Positions 26,549 through 35,245 of a stretch of 64,000 bases of DNA are shown here, piece after piece. The translations under genes and the position numbers were made by a program. The notes below the pieces were generated by a model. The model saw nothing but the letters and a program-made list of their open reading frames with translations. It made no database searches and was not told the DNA's origin. Source of the stretch: an uncultured Holophagaceae bacterium (GTDB lineage: Bacteria; Acidobacteriota; Holophagae; Holophagales; Holophagaceae); assembly GCA_903857495.1 (NCBI GenBank), contig CAIOFF010000042.1:62001-126000 (forward strand), written 5' to 3'. Each line of letters begins with the position of its first letter. The first letter of the stretch is position 1.

Positions 26549-27763
26549 TCACGCCTCCGGCTCTTCCGGAAGCCCCCAGCGGTCCCAGAGCAGCAGCAGG
26601 AGCAGACCCGGGATCGCGGCAGCGGCACAGACCGGAAAGTAGAGCTTCCAGCCATAGGTGTCGGCCATGAAGCCAGTGAGCCCTGCGAAGAGGCTGCGCG
26701 GGAGGGCCATCAGGGCGCTGAAGAGGGCGTATTGGGTGCCCGTGTAGGAGCGGTTGCAACTGCCCATCAGCAGCGCGGCGAAGGCGCTCCCGCCCATGCC
26801 GAAGGCCAGGTTCTCCAGCGTGTTGGCCGCCACAAGCAGGGGCAGGTGCCGCCCCAGCAGGGAGATGACCCAGAAGCCCAGGATGCTGCCGGCCTGCAGG
26901 AAGCCGCACAGCCAGAGGGCCCGGCGGAGGCTCATGCGGGTGAGCATCCACCCCCCCAGGAGCCCGCCACCAATGATGGCCAGCATGGCCGTGGTCTTCT
27001 GCACGGTGCCCACCTGCATCTTGGAGAAGCCCATGCCCCGGAGCAGGAAGGGCATCGTCATGGACTCTGCGAGCCAGTCCCCCAGCTTGTAGAACACGGC
27101 AAAGCCCAGCAGGTAGGCGATCCCCTTCCGCTGGAGCAGGTCCTTCAGGGGACCCGTGATGGCCTCCTGGAGGGTCTTCGGGGTGGAGGCGATGGTATCG
27201 GTGTTCACCGCCAGCCAGGTCCCGAGGGTGCCCAGGAGGGTGAGGGCGGCCATGGCTAGGTAGGTGGCGCGCCAGCCCAGGGCCTGCGCCAGGATCAGGG
27301 CCAGACCGCCGCTCACCAGCATGGCCACGCGGTAGGCGGCGATGTGGATGCTGTTGCCGAGGCCGAGCTGCTTCTGGTCCAGGGCCTCGGCCCGCCAGGC
27401 GTCCACGGCGATGTCGAAGGTGGCGCTGGTGAAGGCCACGGCCAGCGCCAGGAGGACCACCCGCGAGAGGTCCAGGTGCGGCTGCGCGAAGCCCAGCAGG
27501 ACGAGGGCCACAGCCATGCCCAGCTGCATGAGCGCCATCCAGCCCCGGCGGCGACCCAGCCCCGGCAGCGCATAGCGGTCCAGCAGCGGCGCCCAGAACA
27601 CCTTCAGGCTGTAGGGCAGCGTCACGAAGCTGAAGAGGCCGATGGTGCCGAGGCTGAGCCCCTCGTCCGTCATCCAGGCCTTCAGGGTGGAGCCCGTCAG
27701 ATAGAGGGGCAGCCCGGAAGCGAATCCAAGCAGGATGAGGACCAACAGGCGACGGCGCGGCAT
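26549..27763 (-). CDS. ampG: AmpG-family muropeptide permease (MFS)
   Basis: The 404-residue inner-membrane transporter has about twelve helices. The start region LGFASGLPLYLTGSTLKAW, GLFSFVTLPYSLKVFWAPLLD and the DIAVDAWRAE segment are hallmarks of AmpG. AmpG imports anhydro-muropeptides for cell-wall recycling. No ampD or nagZ is near. Related MFS members import other solutes, but the AmpG motifs are strong. Confidence 0.88.
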   Translation of the reverse strand: MPRRRLLVLILLGFASGLPLYLTGSTLKAWMTDEGLSLGTIGLFSFVTLPYSLKVFWAPLLDRYALPGLGRRRGWMALMQLGMAVALVLLGFAQPHLDLSRVVLLALAVAFTSATFDIAVDAWRAEALDQKQLGLGNSIHIAAYRVAMLVSGGLALILAQALGWRATYLAMAALTLLGTLGTWLAVNTDTIASTPKTLQEAITGPLKDLLQRKGIAYLLGFAVFYKLGDWLAESMTMPFLLRGMGFSKMQVGTVQKTTAMLAIIGGGLLGGWMLTRMSLRRALWLCGFLQAGSILGFWVISLLGRHLPLLVAANTLENLAFGMGGSAFAALLMGSCNRSYTGTQYALFSALMALPRSLFAGLTGFMADTYGWKLYFPVCAAAAIPGLLLLLLWDRWGLPEEPEA

Positions 27764-27820
27764 CCCTGATGGTAGCGGCAGGTCCGCAGCGTGGTTGTCC
27801 AGATGCTGGCGGTCGGCACA

Positions 27821-27986
27821 AGAGAAAGCCCGGCTGCGCCGAGCTTTCTCTCAGGAAAGGATAAGGAGATGGAGGCGCGCAGCGAAGCGGGACGCACTCC
27901 GCCCAACGGGAGATAAAGCCAGAGCCCGGCTCTGCCGGGCCCTGGCGCGGGGGCCCGGGGGTGTGCGCGAAGCGCGGAACCCCCGG
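27821..27986 (-). terminator. Three successive hairpins downstream of acs
   Basis: Three stem-loops lie between the acs stop and ampG. Nearest acs (27955-27986) is an 8-bp stem CCGGGGGT/ACCCCCGG that encloses GCGC-GAA-GCGC. Next (27921-27943) is AGAGCCCGGC-TCT-GCCGGGCCCT. The last (27821-27851) has 14-base arms around TGC, with AAA in one arm and TTT in the other. The single mismatches in the last two become G-U wobbles in the minus-strand transcript, which fits termination of acs. Confidence 0.6.
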
Positions 27987-27992
27987 ACAGCA

Positions 27993-29924
27993 TTAATCCG
28001 CGAGGGTGCTGAGGTCGCCCGGATCCTGGCCCAGGGCCTGGGCCTTGAGGGCCCGGCGGAGGATCTTGCCAGAGCGGGTCTTCGGCAGGCTGGCGCAGAT
28101 CTCGATCTCGCTCGGCATGGCGATGCCGCCCAGGTCCTCCCGGACGTGGTCCTTGAGGCTGGCGATGAGGCCGGGACCCGTGGAGACACCCGCCCTGACC
28201 ACCACAAAGGCCATGATCCGCTCGCCCTTGATAGGATCGGGCAGACCTACCACCGCACTCTCGGCCACCGCAGGATGGCGGATGAGCGAGCCCTCCACAT
28301 CGGCGGTGCCGATGCGGTGACCCGCCACGTTCAGCACATCGTCCGAGCGTCCCAGCACAGCGAAGTAGCCATCCGCATCCTTCACGGCCACGTCCCCCAC
28401 CGTGTAGAAGCCGGGGATCTCCTTCCAGTATTCCTCGTAGCGCTTGTGGTCGTTCCACACGGTCCGCAGCATGTAGGGCAGCGGGAACTTGATGACCAGC
28501 AGGCCGCCCTGGCCGTTGGGCACCGGACTGCCGTCGTGGTTCACCACGGCCATCTGGGCGCCGGGCATAGGCTTGCCGGCCTTGCCCGGACGGGCTTCGA
28601 AGGTCGGCATGGTCCCGATCACCGGACCCGCGATCTCCGTCTGCCACCAGTTGTCCACCACCTGCCCGTTGCCCTGCCCGACGAGATGCTGCTGGGCCCA
28701 GCGGTGGGCCTCGGGGTTCAGAGGTTCCCCGGCGCAGGCCATCAGCCGCAGCTTGGAGAGGTCATACTTGCCCGGCGCCTCGGCACCGTGGCTCATCCAC
28801 ATGCGCACGGCGGTGGGGGCAGTGAACATGACGTTGACACCGAACCGCTCGCAGATCTCCCAGGTGACCTCGGGGCTCGGGTAGTCCGGCGCGCCCTCGC
28901 GGCAGAGCACCGTGGCGCCGATGCTGAGCGGGCCGTAGACGATGAAGCTGTGGCCCACCACCCAGCCAATGTCGGAGGTGCTCCAGTAGATGTCGCGCTC
29001 CTGGATCTGGTAGAAGGCCTTGCTCAGATAGTTCACGCCCACCAGGTAGCCGCCGGTGGTATGGACCACGCCCTTGGGCTTGCCCGTGGTGCCACTGGTG
29101 TAGAGGATGAACAGCGGGTGCTCGGCATCCACCATCTCGGGATCGCAGTGGATCTCGCGCCCCCGCTGGATGTCGTAGAAGTCCTTCTCGCGCTCGCTGG
29201 CGAAGCTGACCGGGTCGTCACCGGGGCGGGAGCCGCGGCGGTGGACGATCACGTGGTCCACCGAGGTCAAGTCGCGCACGGCCTCGTCCACGATGGGCTT
29301 GAGGGCGATGGACTTCCCGCGGCGGTAGGTGAAGTCGGAACAGACCACGACCTTGGCGCCGGCGTCCTCGATGCGGGTGCGCAGGGCCAGGGCGCCCATG
29401 CCTGCGTAGACCACGCTGTGGATGGCGCCGATGCGGGCACAGGCCAGCATCGAGATGATGCCCTCAGGGGTGAGGGGCATGTAGAGGATCACGCGATCGC
29501 CCTTCTTCACGCCCAGGCGCTTGAGGGTGTTGGCGAAGCGGTTCATCTCGCGGTAGAGGCGGTTGTAGGTGTAGGAGCGCTCGTCGCCATCCTCGCCCAC
29601 CCACAGCAGGGCAGCCTTGTTGCGGCGATCGCTGTGCACGTGGCGGTCGATGCAGTTGACCGTGGCGTTCAGCTTCCCGCCGATGAACCAGGCGTGGTTG
29701 GGGGCGTTGAACTGGAGGACCTCCGTCCAGGGCTCGGCCCAGTCCAGGGCCCGGGCCTTCTCGGCCCAGAAGGAGGCCGGATCTTCCTGAGCCAGGGCGC
29801 ACTCCACTTCGTAGTTGATGGCCGCCTGCTTGGCCAGCCAGCCCCGCATGGGAATGGGCGCCTCGCCTTTCTGCAGCGCATCGATGGTGGCTTTTTGGGT
29901 AAGGCTGATTTCCACGTCGCTCAT
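27993..29924 (-). CDS. acs: Acetyl-CoA synthetase (AMP-forming)
   Basis: Acs activates acetate to acetyl-CoA through acetyl-AMP. The 643-residue length is typical. FILYTSGTTGKPKGVVHTTG (316-335, approximate) is the AMP-binding P-loop, NWWQTEIAG binds the adenylate, and YFAVLGRSDDVLNVAGHRIG is the hinge. LPKTRSGKILRR carries the Lys that is acetylated in regulated Acs proteins. The start MSDVEISL at 29924 follows a GGAG box; upstream in-frame starts add no conserved sequence. No acetyl-transferase or acetate permease gene flanks it. Confidence 0.96.
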   Translation of the reverse strand: MSDVEISLTQKATIDALQKGEAPIPMRGWLAKQAAINYEVECALAQEDPASFWAEKARALDWAEPWTEVLQFNAPNHAWFIGGKLNATVNCIDRHVHSDRRNKAALLWVGEDGDERSYTYNRLYREMNRFANTLKRLGVKKGDRVILYMPLTPEGIISMLACARIGAIHSVVYAGMGALALRTRIEDAGAKVVVCSDFTYRRGKSIALKPIVDEAVRDLTSVDHVIVHRRGSRPGDDPVSFASEREKDFYDIQRGREIHCDPEMVDAEHPLFILYTSGTTGKPKGVVHTTGGYLVGVNYLSKAFYQIQERDIYWSTSDIGWVVGHSFIVYGPLSIGATVLCREGAPDYPSPEVTWEICERFGVNVMFTAPTAVRMWMSHGAEAPGKYDLSKLRLMACAGEPLNPEAHRWAQQHLVGQGNGQVVDNWWQTEIAGPVIGTMPTFEARPGKAGKPMPGAQMAVVNHDGSPVPNGQGGLLVIKFPLPYMLRTVWNDHKRYEEYWKEIPGFYTVGDVAVKDADGYFAVLGRSDDVLNVAGHRIGTADVEGSLIRHPAVAESAVVGLPDPIKGERIMAFVVVRAGVSTGPGLIASLKDHVREDLGGIAMPSEIEICASLPKTRSGKILRRALKAQALGQDPGDLSTLAD

Positions 29925-30051
29925 GAAGGGCTCCGGAAGGGGGGTGGAATGGATAAATGGGGATGTTAGAAGGGAAGGTAGCATGGGAAGCGGCTCACTT
30001 CAGCCAAAATTGCGGTCACGTCATCTCCCTCGCCCCCACCGGAAACCCCCT

Positions 30052-30693
30052 ATGGTCACCATTTACGACTTACCCATCAGCTATGACCTCCATCCGAGCG
30101 TGGCACATGTTCAGACCATCCTGGCGAACCTCAAGGCCAGGACCGGACTCGATCTGGAGGCGTGGGTGGCTCGCGTGAAGGCGGAGGGTCCCGCCGAAGA
30201 AAAAGCCCGCCGGGCCTGGTTCAAGGCCCAGGGCCTCGGGGGCAACCAGGCGATGTTCCTCGCCGAGCGCAGCATGGGCAGTTCAGCCCATGCCTTCGAC
30301 GACACTCCCGAGGGCTACCTGGCGACGGCGCCCGGCTACGTCAGCCAGCAATACTCCGGAAAGAAGGCGGCCTTTGCCCCGCTGTATGGTCAGCTCGTGG
30401 GCCTGGTCCGCACCCTGGGCCCCGACGTCAGAATCTGTCCCTGCCAGACCATGGTTCCCTTCTACCGGCAGCATGTCTTTGCCGAGGTGAAGCCCTTCGC
30501 CTCCCGGCTGGACCTGGGCCTCGCCCTGGGCGATCCCGCGGCCGTGACCGACGCCGGCGGCCGCCTCCGCGAGACCGGCGGCTTTGCCCGGAAGGACCGG
30601 CTCACCCACAAGCTGGAAGTCCGCACGACAGCTGATCTGGAGGACGCCCTGGCCTGGCTGCAGCGCGCCTACGACCGGGACCGGCCCGCCTAG
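30052..30693 (+). CDS. DUF4287/DUF5655 domain protein
   Basis: The 213-residue cytosolic protein joins two small uncharacterised domains. Residues about 18-75, with ILANLKARTGLDLEAWVARV, match DUF4287. Residues about 105-210, with LGPDVRICPCQTMVPFYRQ and a closing HKLEVRTTADLEDALAWLQ, match DUF5655. Function is unknown. The TAG stop shares CTAG (30690-30693) with the convergent ybaK-like gene. Confidence 0.85.
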   Translation: MVTIYDLPISYDLHPSVAHVQTILANLKARTGLDLEAWVARVKAEGPAEEKARRAWFKAQGLGGNQAMFLAERSMGSSAHAFDDTPEGYLATAPGYVSQQYSGKKAAFAPLYGQLVGLVRTLGPDVRICPCQTMVPFYRQHVFAEVKPFASRLDLGLALGDPAAVTDAGGRLRETGGFARKDRLTHKLEVRTTADLEDALAWLQRAYDRDRPA

Positions 30694-31175
30694 GGGTGGG
30701 GCATGGCGACCTGCACGCGGCGCACTGTCAGGATCCTCTCAAGGTCCCCGGGGGCCAGACCCACAAGAAAGCCCCGGCTGCCCCCGTTGAGGTAGATGCG
30801 TTCCAGCTCGAAGAGGCTCGCTTCCGCATAGACGGGCAGAGCCTTCTTCGTGCCCAGCGGGCTGGTGCCGCCCACCAGATAGCCGCTGTGTCGGTTGGCC
30901 ACCTCGGGCCTGCAGGGGTGGATGGCTTTCGCACCGATCTGGCGGGCCAGCTCGCGGGTGCTCACCTCGCGGTCCCCATGCATGAGGATGATGAGGGGCG
31001 CACCCTTCTCGTCCTCCATCACCAGCGTCTTGATGACCGCGTGTTCCGGCACGCCCAGCTCCCGGGCGCTGACGGCGGTTCCGCCGTGCTCCTCGTAGCG
31101 GTAGAGGTGCTCCGTATAGGCCACGCCCGCCTGCCGGAGCAGCCGCGTGGCGTTGGTGGAGGGGGCCTTGGACAT
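30690..31175 (-). CDS. ybaK: YbaK/EbsC-family aminoacyl-tRNA deacylase
   Basis: The 161-residue protein is the size of YbaK, which hydrolyses misacylated Cys-tRNA(Pro). VIKTLVMEDEKG, the conserved lysine context in TKKALPVYAEASL and the GGxSPxGxKK-like GGTSPLGTKKALPV region are the family pattern. Met at 31175 gives the usual N-terminus (SKAPSTNATRLLRQ); a GTG 15 bases further upstream is possible. Separate from its convergent neighbour by a shared CTAG stop only. Confidence 0.88.
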   Translation of the reverse strand: MSKAPSTNATRLLRQAGVAYTEHLYRYEEHGGTAVSARELGVPEHAVIKTLVMEDEKGAPLIILMHGDREVSTRELARQIGAKAIHPCRPEVANRHSGYLVGGTSPLGTKKALPVYAEASLFELERIYLNGGSRGFLVGLAPGDLERILTVRRVQVAMPHP

Positions 31176-31213
31176 GCCCCATGATTCCACATCCTGCGAA
31201 GCGGCTGGAAGGC

Positions 31214-32290
31214 TCAGCCGACAGGCCCAGCCATGGCCAGCTTCCGGAAGGCGGAGGCCTTGATCGCGGCGTAGAGCTGGCTTCCTGGAACGATGTCCAG
31301 ATCCTGCGCCGCGGCAGGGACGATCTCGGCAATGAGCCGGCCCTGCCCGACAGCCAGCTCAACGCCTGTCCGGCTGCCGCTCTCGAAGAGCGAGACGACC
31401 GTGCACGCCAGCAGGTTGCGGGCGCTGATGGCCTCCGGATGCCGCTTGAAGAGGATGATGTCCTTCGAGGAGAGCTCGAAGAGCCCGCCGGAGGCCTCCT
31501 GCTCTCCTCTCGGCAGCACCAGCTCCCCGCCCTCCCAGCGATACACCGAGGCACCACCCTCGATCCGCATGCCCGCCAGGCGGAGGAGGTTGATGTAGCC
31601 CACCGGACTCAGGCCCATGCGCTCACGAGCCAGGTGCTCCGTGGTCGTCTGCGCGGTCACCCGGCCCCCGGCCAGGGCGATCACCTGCTCGGTCATGAGG
31701 CGCATCTCCAGCATGGAGTGCGAGATGAACAGGAAGGGAATGTGGAACTCTCCGCACACGGCCTTCAGGTGGCTGATGATCTGGAACCGCAGGTGGTCGT
31801 CCAGGGCCGAGAGGGGCTCGTCCATGAGGAGCAGCCGCGGATTCGAGAGCACCGCCCGACCGATGGCCACTCGCTGCTTCTCCCCCCCGGAGAGGTTGTT
31901 CACGCCCCGGTCGAGCAGGGACTCGAGTTGCAACACCCGGACCAGGCTTTCCAGATCGATGCGGCGGTGCTCCGGGGCGCAGCGCTTCAGGCCGTAGAGC
32001 AGGTTCCCGCGCACGCTGAGGTGGGGAAACAGGCTGGGCTGCTGGAAGACGATGCCGATGCGCCGACGGTCGGGCGCAACGTCGATCCGGCTCCCGCTGT
32101 CGAAGAGTGGCATGCCATCGAGGAGGATGCTGCCCCGGTCGGGCTTCAGCAATCCGGAAACCAGACTCACCAGGGTGGACTTGCCGCTCCCGGAGGGGCC
32201 GAAGATCCCGCAGGACTCCCCCTGGATCACCAGGTCCAGGTCCAGCGAGAAAGCGCTGAACCGCTTGTGGGTGGCCAGCCGCAGTTCCAT
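31214..32290 (-). CDS. modC: Molybdate ABC transporter ATP-binding protein
   Basis: ModC powers molybdate import. The 358-residue protein has Walker A GPSGSGKST, signature LSGGEKQR, Walker B LLLMDEPLSALD and the switch His in FISHS. The C-terminal third (about 290-350) is a TOBE/Mop-like domain that can bind molybdate and give trans-inhibition. The genes modA-modB-modC are packed head to tail; modB ends one base before the modC start. Confidence 0.93.
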   Translation of the reverse strand: MELRLATHKRFSAFSLDLDLVIQGESCGIFGPSGSGKSTLVSLVSGLLKPDRGSILLDGMPLFDSGSRIDVAPDRRRIGIVFQQPSLFPHLSVRGNLLYGLKRCAPEHRRIDLESLVRVLQLESLLDRGVNNLSGGEKQRVAIGRAVLSNPRLLLMDEPLSALDDHLRFQIISHLKAVCGEFHIPFLFISHSMLEMRLMTEQVIALAGGRVTAQTTTEHLARERMGLSPVGYINLLRLAGMRIEGGASVYRWEGGELVLPRGEQEASGGLFELSSKDIILFKRHPEAISARNLLACTVVSLFESGSRTGVELAVGQGRLIAEIVPAAAQDLDIVPGSQLYAAIKASAFRKLAMAGPVG

Positions 32291-32291
32291 G

Positions 32292-32975
32292 TCAGTCCAG
32301 CCTCGCCATGCGGCGCCCGAGCTGCTCGTGGATCAGCAGGACCGCCACCGAGAGGATGATGGAGACCAGGCACAGGGCCAGGGCCATGGGATCACCCCCC
32401 GGCGAGCTCGCGTAGTCGTAGATGGCGAGGGGGATGGTCTGGGTCACCCCAGGGATGTTGCCGGCCACGATGATGGTGGCCCCGAACTCCCCCAGCCCCC
32501 GGGCGAACATGAGGACCGAGCCCGCCACCAGGCCCCGGATGGACAGGGGCAGGATCACGGTGAGCAGGCAGTCCACTGGACCCGCACCCAGGGCCCGCGA
32601 GGCCTGGATCAGGCGTGGGTCGATGGCCTCCATGCCCACGCGGATGGCTCTGACCATGAGCGGGAAGCCCACCACCGCGGTGGCGATGACCGCCGCCTTC
32701 CAGGTAAAGAGCACCGACACCCCCAGGGAGGCCAGCGTCTTCCCGAGCCAGCCGTGCCGCCCCAGCAGGATCAGCAGCAGGTAGCCGATCACCACCGGCG
32801 GCAGGGTCAGGGGCAGGTTCACCAGGACATCCAGGGCCAGCTTGCCCCGGAAGCGGCCGTAGCTCAGGAGGTAGGCGGCCAGGAAGCCAAACGGGAGCGA
32901 GACCACGGTGGCCGCCAGGGACACCTTGAGGGAGAGCAAGATAGCGGAGTACTCGGCAGAGCTGAACGCGGGCAT
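32292..32975 (-). CDS. modB: Molybdate ABC transporter permease
   Basis: The 227-residue inner-membrane protein has five or six helices and the EAA-type coupling loop RALGAGPVDCLLTVILPLS. LPLTLPPVVIGYLLL and GEFGATIIVAGNIPG are typical of ModB/CysT permeases. It forms the channel of the ModABC importer and sits between modA and modC in the same operon. Confidence 0.94.
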   Translation of the reverse strand: MPAFSSAEYSAILLSLKVSLAATVVSLPFGFLAAYLLSYGRFRGKLALDVLVNLPLTLPPVVIGYLLLILLGRHGWLGKTLASLGVSVLFTWKAAVIATAVVGFPLMVRAIRVGMEAIDPRLIQASRALGAGPVDCLLTVILPLSIRGLVAGSVLMFARGLGEFGATIIVAGNIPGVTQTIPLAIYDYASSPGGDPMALALCLVSIILSVAVLLIHEQLGRRMARLD

Positions 32976-32981
32976 GGCAGC

Positions 32982-33722
32982 CTATTGTACGGAGAAGCCG
33001 TACTTCACCAGTACGACCTTGGCTTCGGCCGACCGGAGGTGGTTGAAGAAGGCGACGGCCTCGGGCTTCGCAGCTCCGGAAGGCGTCAGCGCCATGGGGT
33101 AGACCACGCGCGGATACAACTCCTGGGGCACACGGAAGAGGAGGCGGGCGCGGGTGGCCTGGAGGGCGTCGGTGGCATAGACGAAAGCCCCATCCACCTC
33201 ACCCCGCTCTGCGTACATCAGGCACTCCCGGACGTCCTTGGCCTGGACCAGCTTCTTCTCGAGCAGCCGGTCCAGCCCGGCCCGCTTGAGCGCCTCCAAA
33301 GCGTATTCCCCGGCCGGGACACTCTTCGGACTGCCGATGCCGATCTTCTCCAGCTTCGCCAGGTCCTGGAGGGAGGCAGCCCTGCCCGGGGCCCCCACGA
33401 AGACCAGCGCGTTGAAGGCCAGGGTCGTGATGCTGGCGGCCTGGACCAGGTTCCGGTCCCGGAGGTAGTCCATCCAGGCCTGGTCGGCGGAGATGAAGAG
33501 ATCGGCGGGCGCGCCCGCTTCCAGCTGCCTGGCCAGGGTGCCCGAGGCCCCGTGGTTCTTGAGGATGGCCACCCCGGGGTGGGTCCTGGCGAAGCTGGCG
33601 CTCAGCTCGCCGAGGCTCTCCCGGAGGCTGGCGGCCGCGGAAACGGTGACCTCGCCAGCCCCGACCTGACCCCCCGCGAACAGCAGGAGCCCCATCAGCA
33701 ACCGGGTGGCGAGCGCCTTCAT
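32982..33722 (-). CDS. modA: Molybdate-binding periplasmic protein
   Basis: The 246-residue protein has a signal peptide (about 1-22, ending VGAG) and the ModA fold. SAAASLRESL carries the first oxyanion-binding serine, and ASGTLARQLEAGAPADLFISAD is the second binding region. IGSPKSVPAGEYALEAL follows as expected. GGAGG precedes ATG 33722. It is the first gene of modABC. Only 65 bases separate it from the upstream nat stop, and no Moco riboswitch fold is seen there. Confidence 0.94.
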   Translation of the reverse strand: MKALATRLLMGLLLFAGGQVGAGEVTVSAAASLRESLGELSASFARTHPGVAILKNHGASGTLARQLEAGAPADLFISADQAWMDYLRDRNLVQAASITTLAFNALVFVGAPGRAASLQDLAKLEKIGIGSPKSVPAGEYALEALKRAGLDRLLEKKLVQAKDVRECLMYAERGEVDGAFVYATDALQATRARLLFRVPQELYPRVVYPMALTPSGAAKPEAVAFFNHLRSAEAKVVLVKYGFSVQ

Positions 33723-33787
33723 CGCAGATCCTCCAGCCCCATGGTGACAAGAGTCGGGGCCTTCACTGCTTTGAATTTCAGGGCGGG

Positions 33788-34594
33788 TCAGCGCAGGCTG
33801 CCGGAGCCGTGGCGGAACCAGCCCAGCAAGATCCCCTCAGGCAGATCCAGCTCAAAGGCGTCGTGCAAGAGGGGGATCAGACCCTCCAGAGGCACCTCGC
33901 GACCGACCACCTCCTCGCCCCGGAACTCCGCATAGGCCTGGTTGCGCAGGAGGCGGCGCACCTCGGGACCGGGCTGCTGGACGATGAGGTTCCTGCGGAA
34001 GCGGGAGTCCGGGTGGGTGCTGGTGAAGTGGTTGCCCACCTCAAAGTCGATGGGGAGCCGCGCCTCCGGAACGAAGGCATAGAGATCCTCCCAGGCACCC
34101 CGGTGGAAGCTCTGCAGCACCTGGAGCCCGCCCTCGGGAACGACCCGGTAGGTGTTCTGGAACTGGGCATGGGCCTCGCCATCCAGGGGCACGGGGTGCA
34201 GCAGCCCTTCGAGCCCGAAGCCCACATCGCAGAGCCACGGCGCGCCATCCACCTGCATCAGCAGGAGCATGTGGGTCCGCGGCAGGATCCCGGTCACGCC
34301 GAGCCGGACCCGCGCCTCGCAGGCCATTACCTCGAAGCCGAGGCCATCCAGCACCGCCTGGAACAGGGTGTTCTGCTCGAAGCAGTAGCCGCCGCGCCGC
34401 TGCCCCACCAGCTTCTCCTGCAGGGAGGCCAGGTCCAGGCGGATCGGCAGACCCAGCAGCACATCCACGTTCTCGAAGGGGATCGAGCTGGCGTGAGCCA
34501 GGTGCAGGGCGCGGAGGCCCGCCAGGTTGGCGGCGGGCCGGCTGGCAAGCCCGATGCGTCGGAGGTAGGCGTCCAGATCCAGGTCAGCGGACAT
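33788..34594 (-). CDS. Arylamine N-acetyltransferase
   Basis: NAT enzymes move acetyl from acetyl-CoA to arylamines or hydrazines. The 268-residue length is normal. The catalytic triad is visible: Cys71 in RRGGYCFEQN, His108 in PRTHMLL and Asp123 in WLCDVGFG. The N-terminal ASSIPFENVDVLLG also matches. It lies upstream of modABC on the same strand but with no clear functional link. Confidence 0.93.
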   Translation of the reverse strand: MSADLDLDAYLRRIGLASRPAANLAGLRALHLAHASSIPFENVDVLLGLPIRLDLASLQEKLVGQRRGGYCFEQNTLFQAVLDGLGFEVMACEARVRLGVTGILPRTHMLLLMQVDGAPWLCDVGFGLEGLLHPVPLDGEAHAQFQNTYRVVPEGGLQVLQSFHRGAWEDLYAFVPEARLPIDFEVGNHFTSTHPDSRFRRNLIVQQPGPEVRRLLRNQAYAEFRGEEVVGREVPLEGLIPLLHDAFELDLPEGILLGWFRHGSGSLR

Positions 34595-34650
34595 GGTGCG
34601 CAGCCCCGCTGGGGTGGGAGTGTTGGATCAAGGGCATGCGACCTCCTTGG

Positions 34651-35142
34651 CTAGGCGGACCGGGTCTGCCAGGCGACGAGGTTGCGCCGGATCTGGGCGG
34701 CATGGAGTTCCAGGTGCTCGCCGTAGCTGCGCAGCCAATCATCGGTGCCGTAGGGACCGCTGTGGCTGTGGCGGCCCATGCGGCCCCAGGCCTCCTCGGG
34801 CAGACGGGCCAGCAGGGTCGAGGTGTGGGCCCGCACCGTCTCCACCAGGTGCAGCGAAGCCTCCGGATCACTGCCCTGGTAGTCGAAGCGCCGGGCCCAG
34901 ACATTCTCGTCATAGCCGACGATCAGGGGCTCCGCCTCGGCGAGCAGGAGGCGGATGCGGATGGCCGCGTAGGTCTCGGAATCGGCGCAGTGGGCCACCA
35001 CCTCCAGGGCGCTCCAGGCCCCTGCCGCAGGCCGCCAGGCTCGCATCTCTGCCGGCGCCTCGTCCCAGGCCCCCCGCAGCAGGCTGGGCCCGGTTCGGTA
35101 GCGCTCCAACCAGGAGCTCCGGGTCGCGGCATCCATCGACAT
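34651..35142 (-). CDS. DinB-family protein (putative metal-dependent)
   Basis: This 163-residue four-helix-bundle protein resembles DinB/YfiT-type enzymes. Histidines in VVAHCADSE (about residue 51) and EHLELHAAQI (about 141 and 145) sit where the family binds a divalent metal. Such proteins include thiol-dependent transferases, but most are uncharacterised. A strong GGAGG box precedes ATG 35142. Divergent from the zinc protease gene. Confidence 0.82.
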   Translation of the reverse strand: MSMDAATRSSWLERYRTGPSLLRGAWDEAPAEMRAWRPAAGAWSALEVVAHCADSETYAAIRIRLLLAEAEPLIVGYDENVWARRFDYQGSDPEASLHLVETVRAHTSTLLARLPEEAWGRMGRHSHSGPYGTDDWLRSYGEHLELHAAQIRRNLVAWQTRSA

Positions 35143-35245
35143 GCGTCACCTCCCCTCCAGGATGGACGGGTTGGCTCCAAATTGAACCCTCAGCTTGCGA
35201 GGCAATTATGGTTTCATGAGGGTCTCGCCCCCCTCAGGAGCCACC

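Noticed and set aside
33723-33787. Molybdenum cofactor riboswitch before modA
   Set aside because: The gap is only 65 bases and lacks the size and stems of a Moco element.
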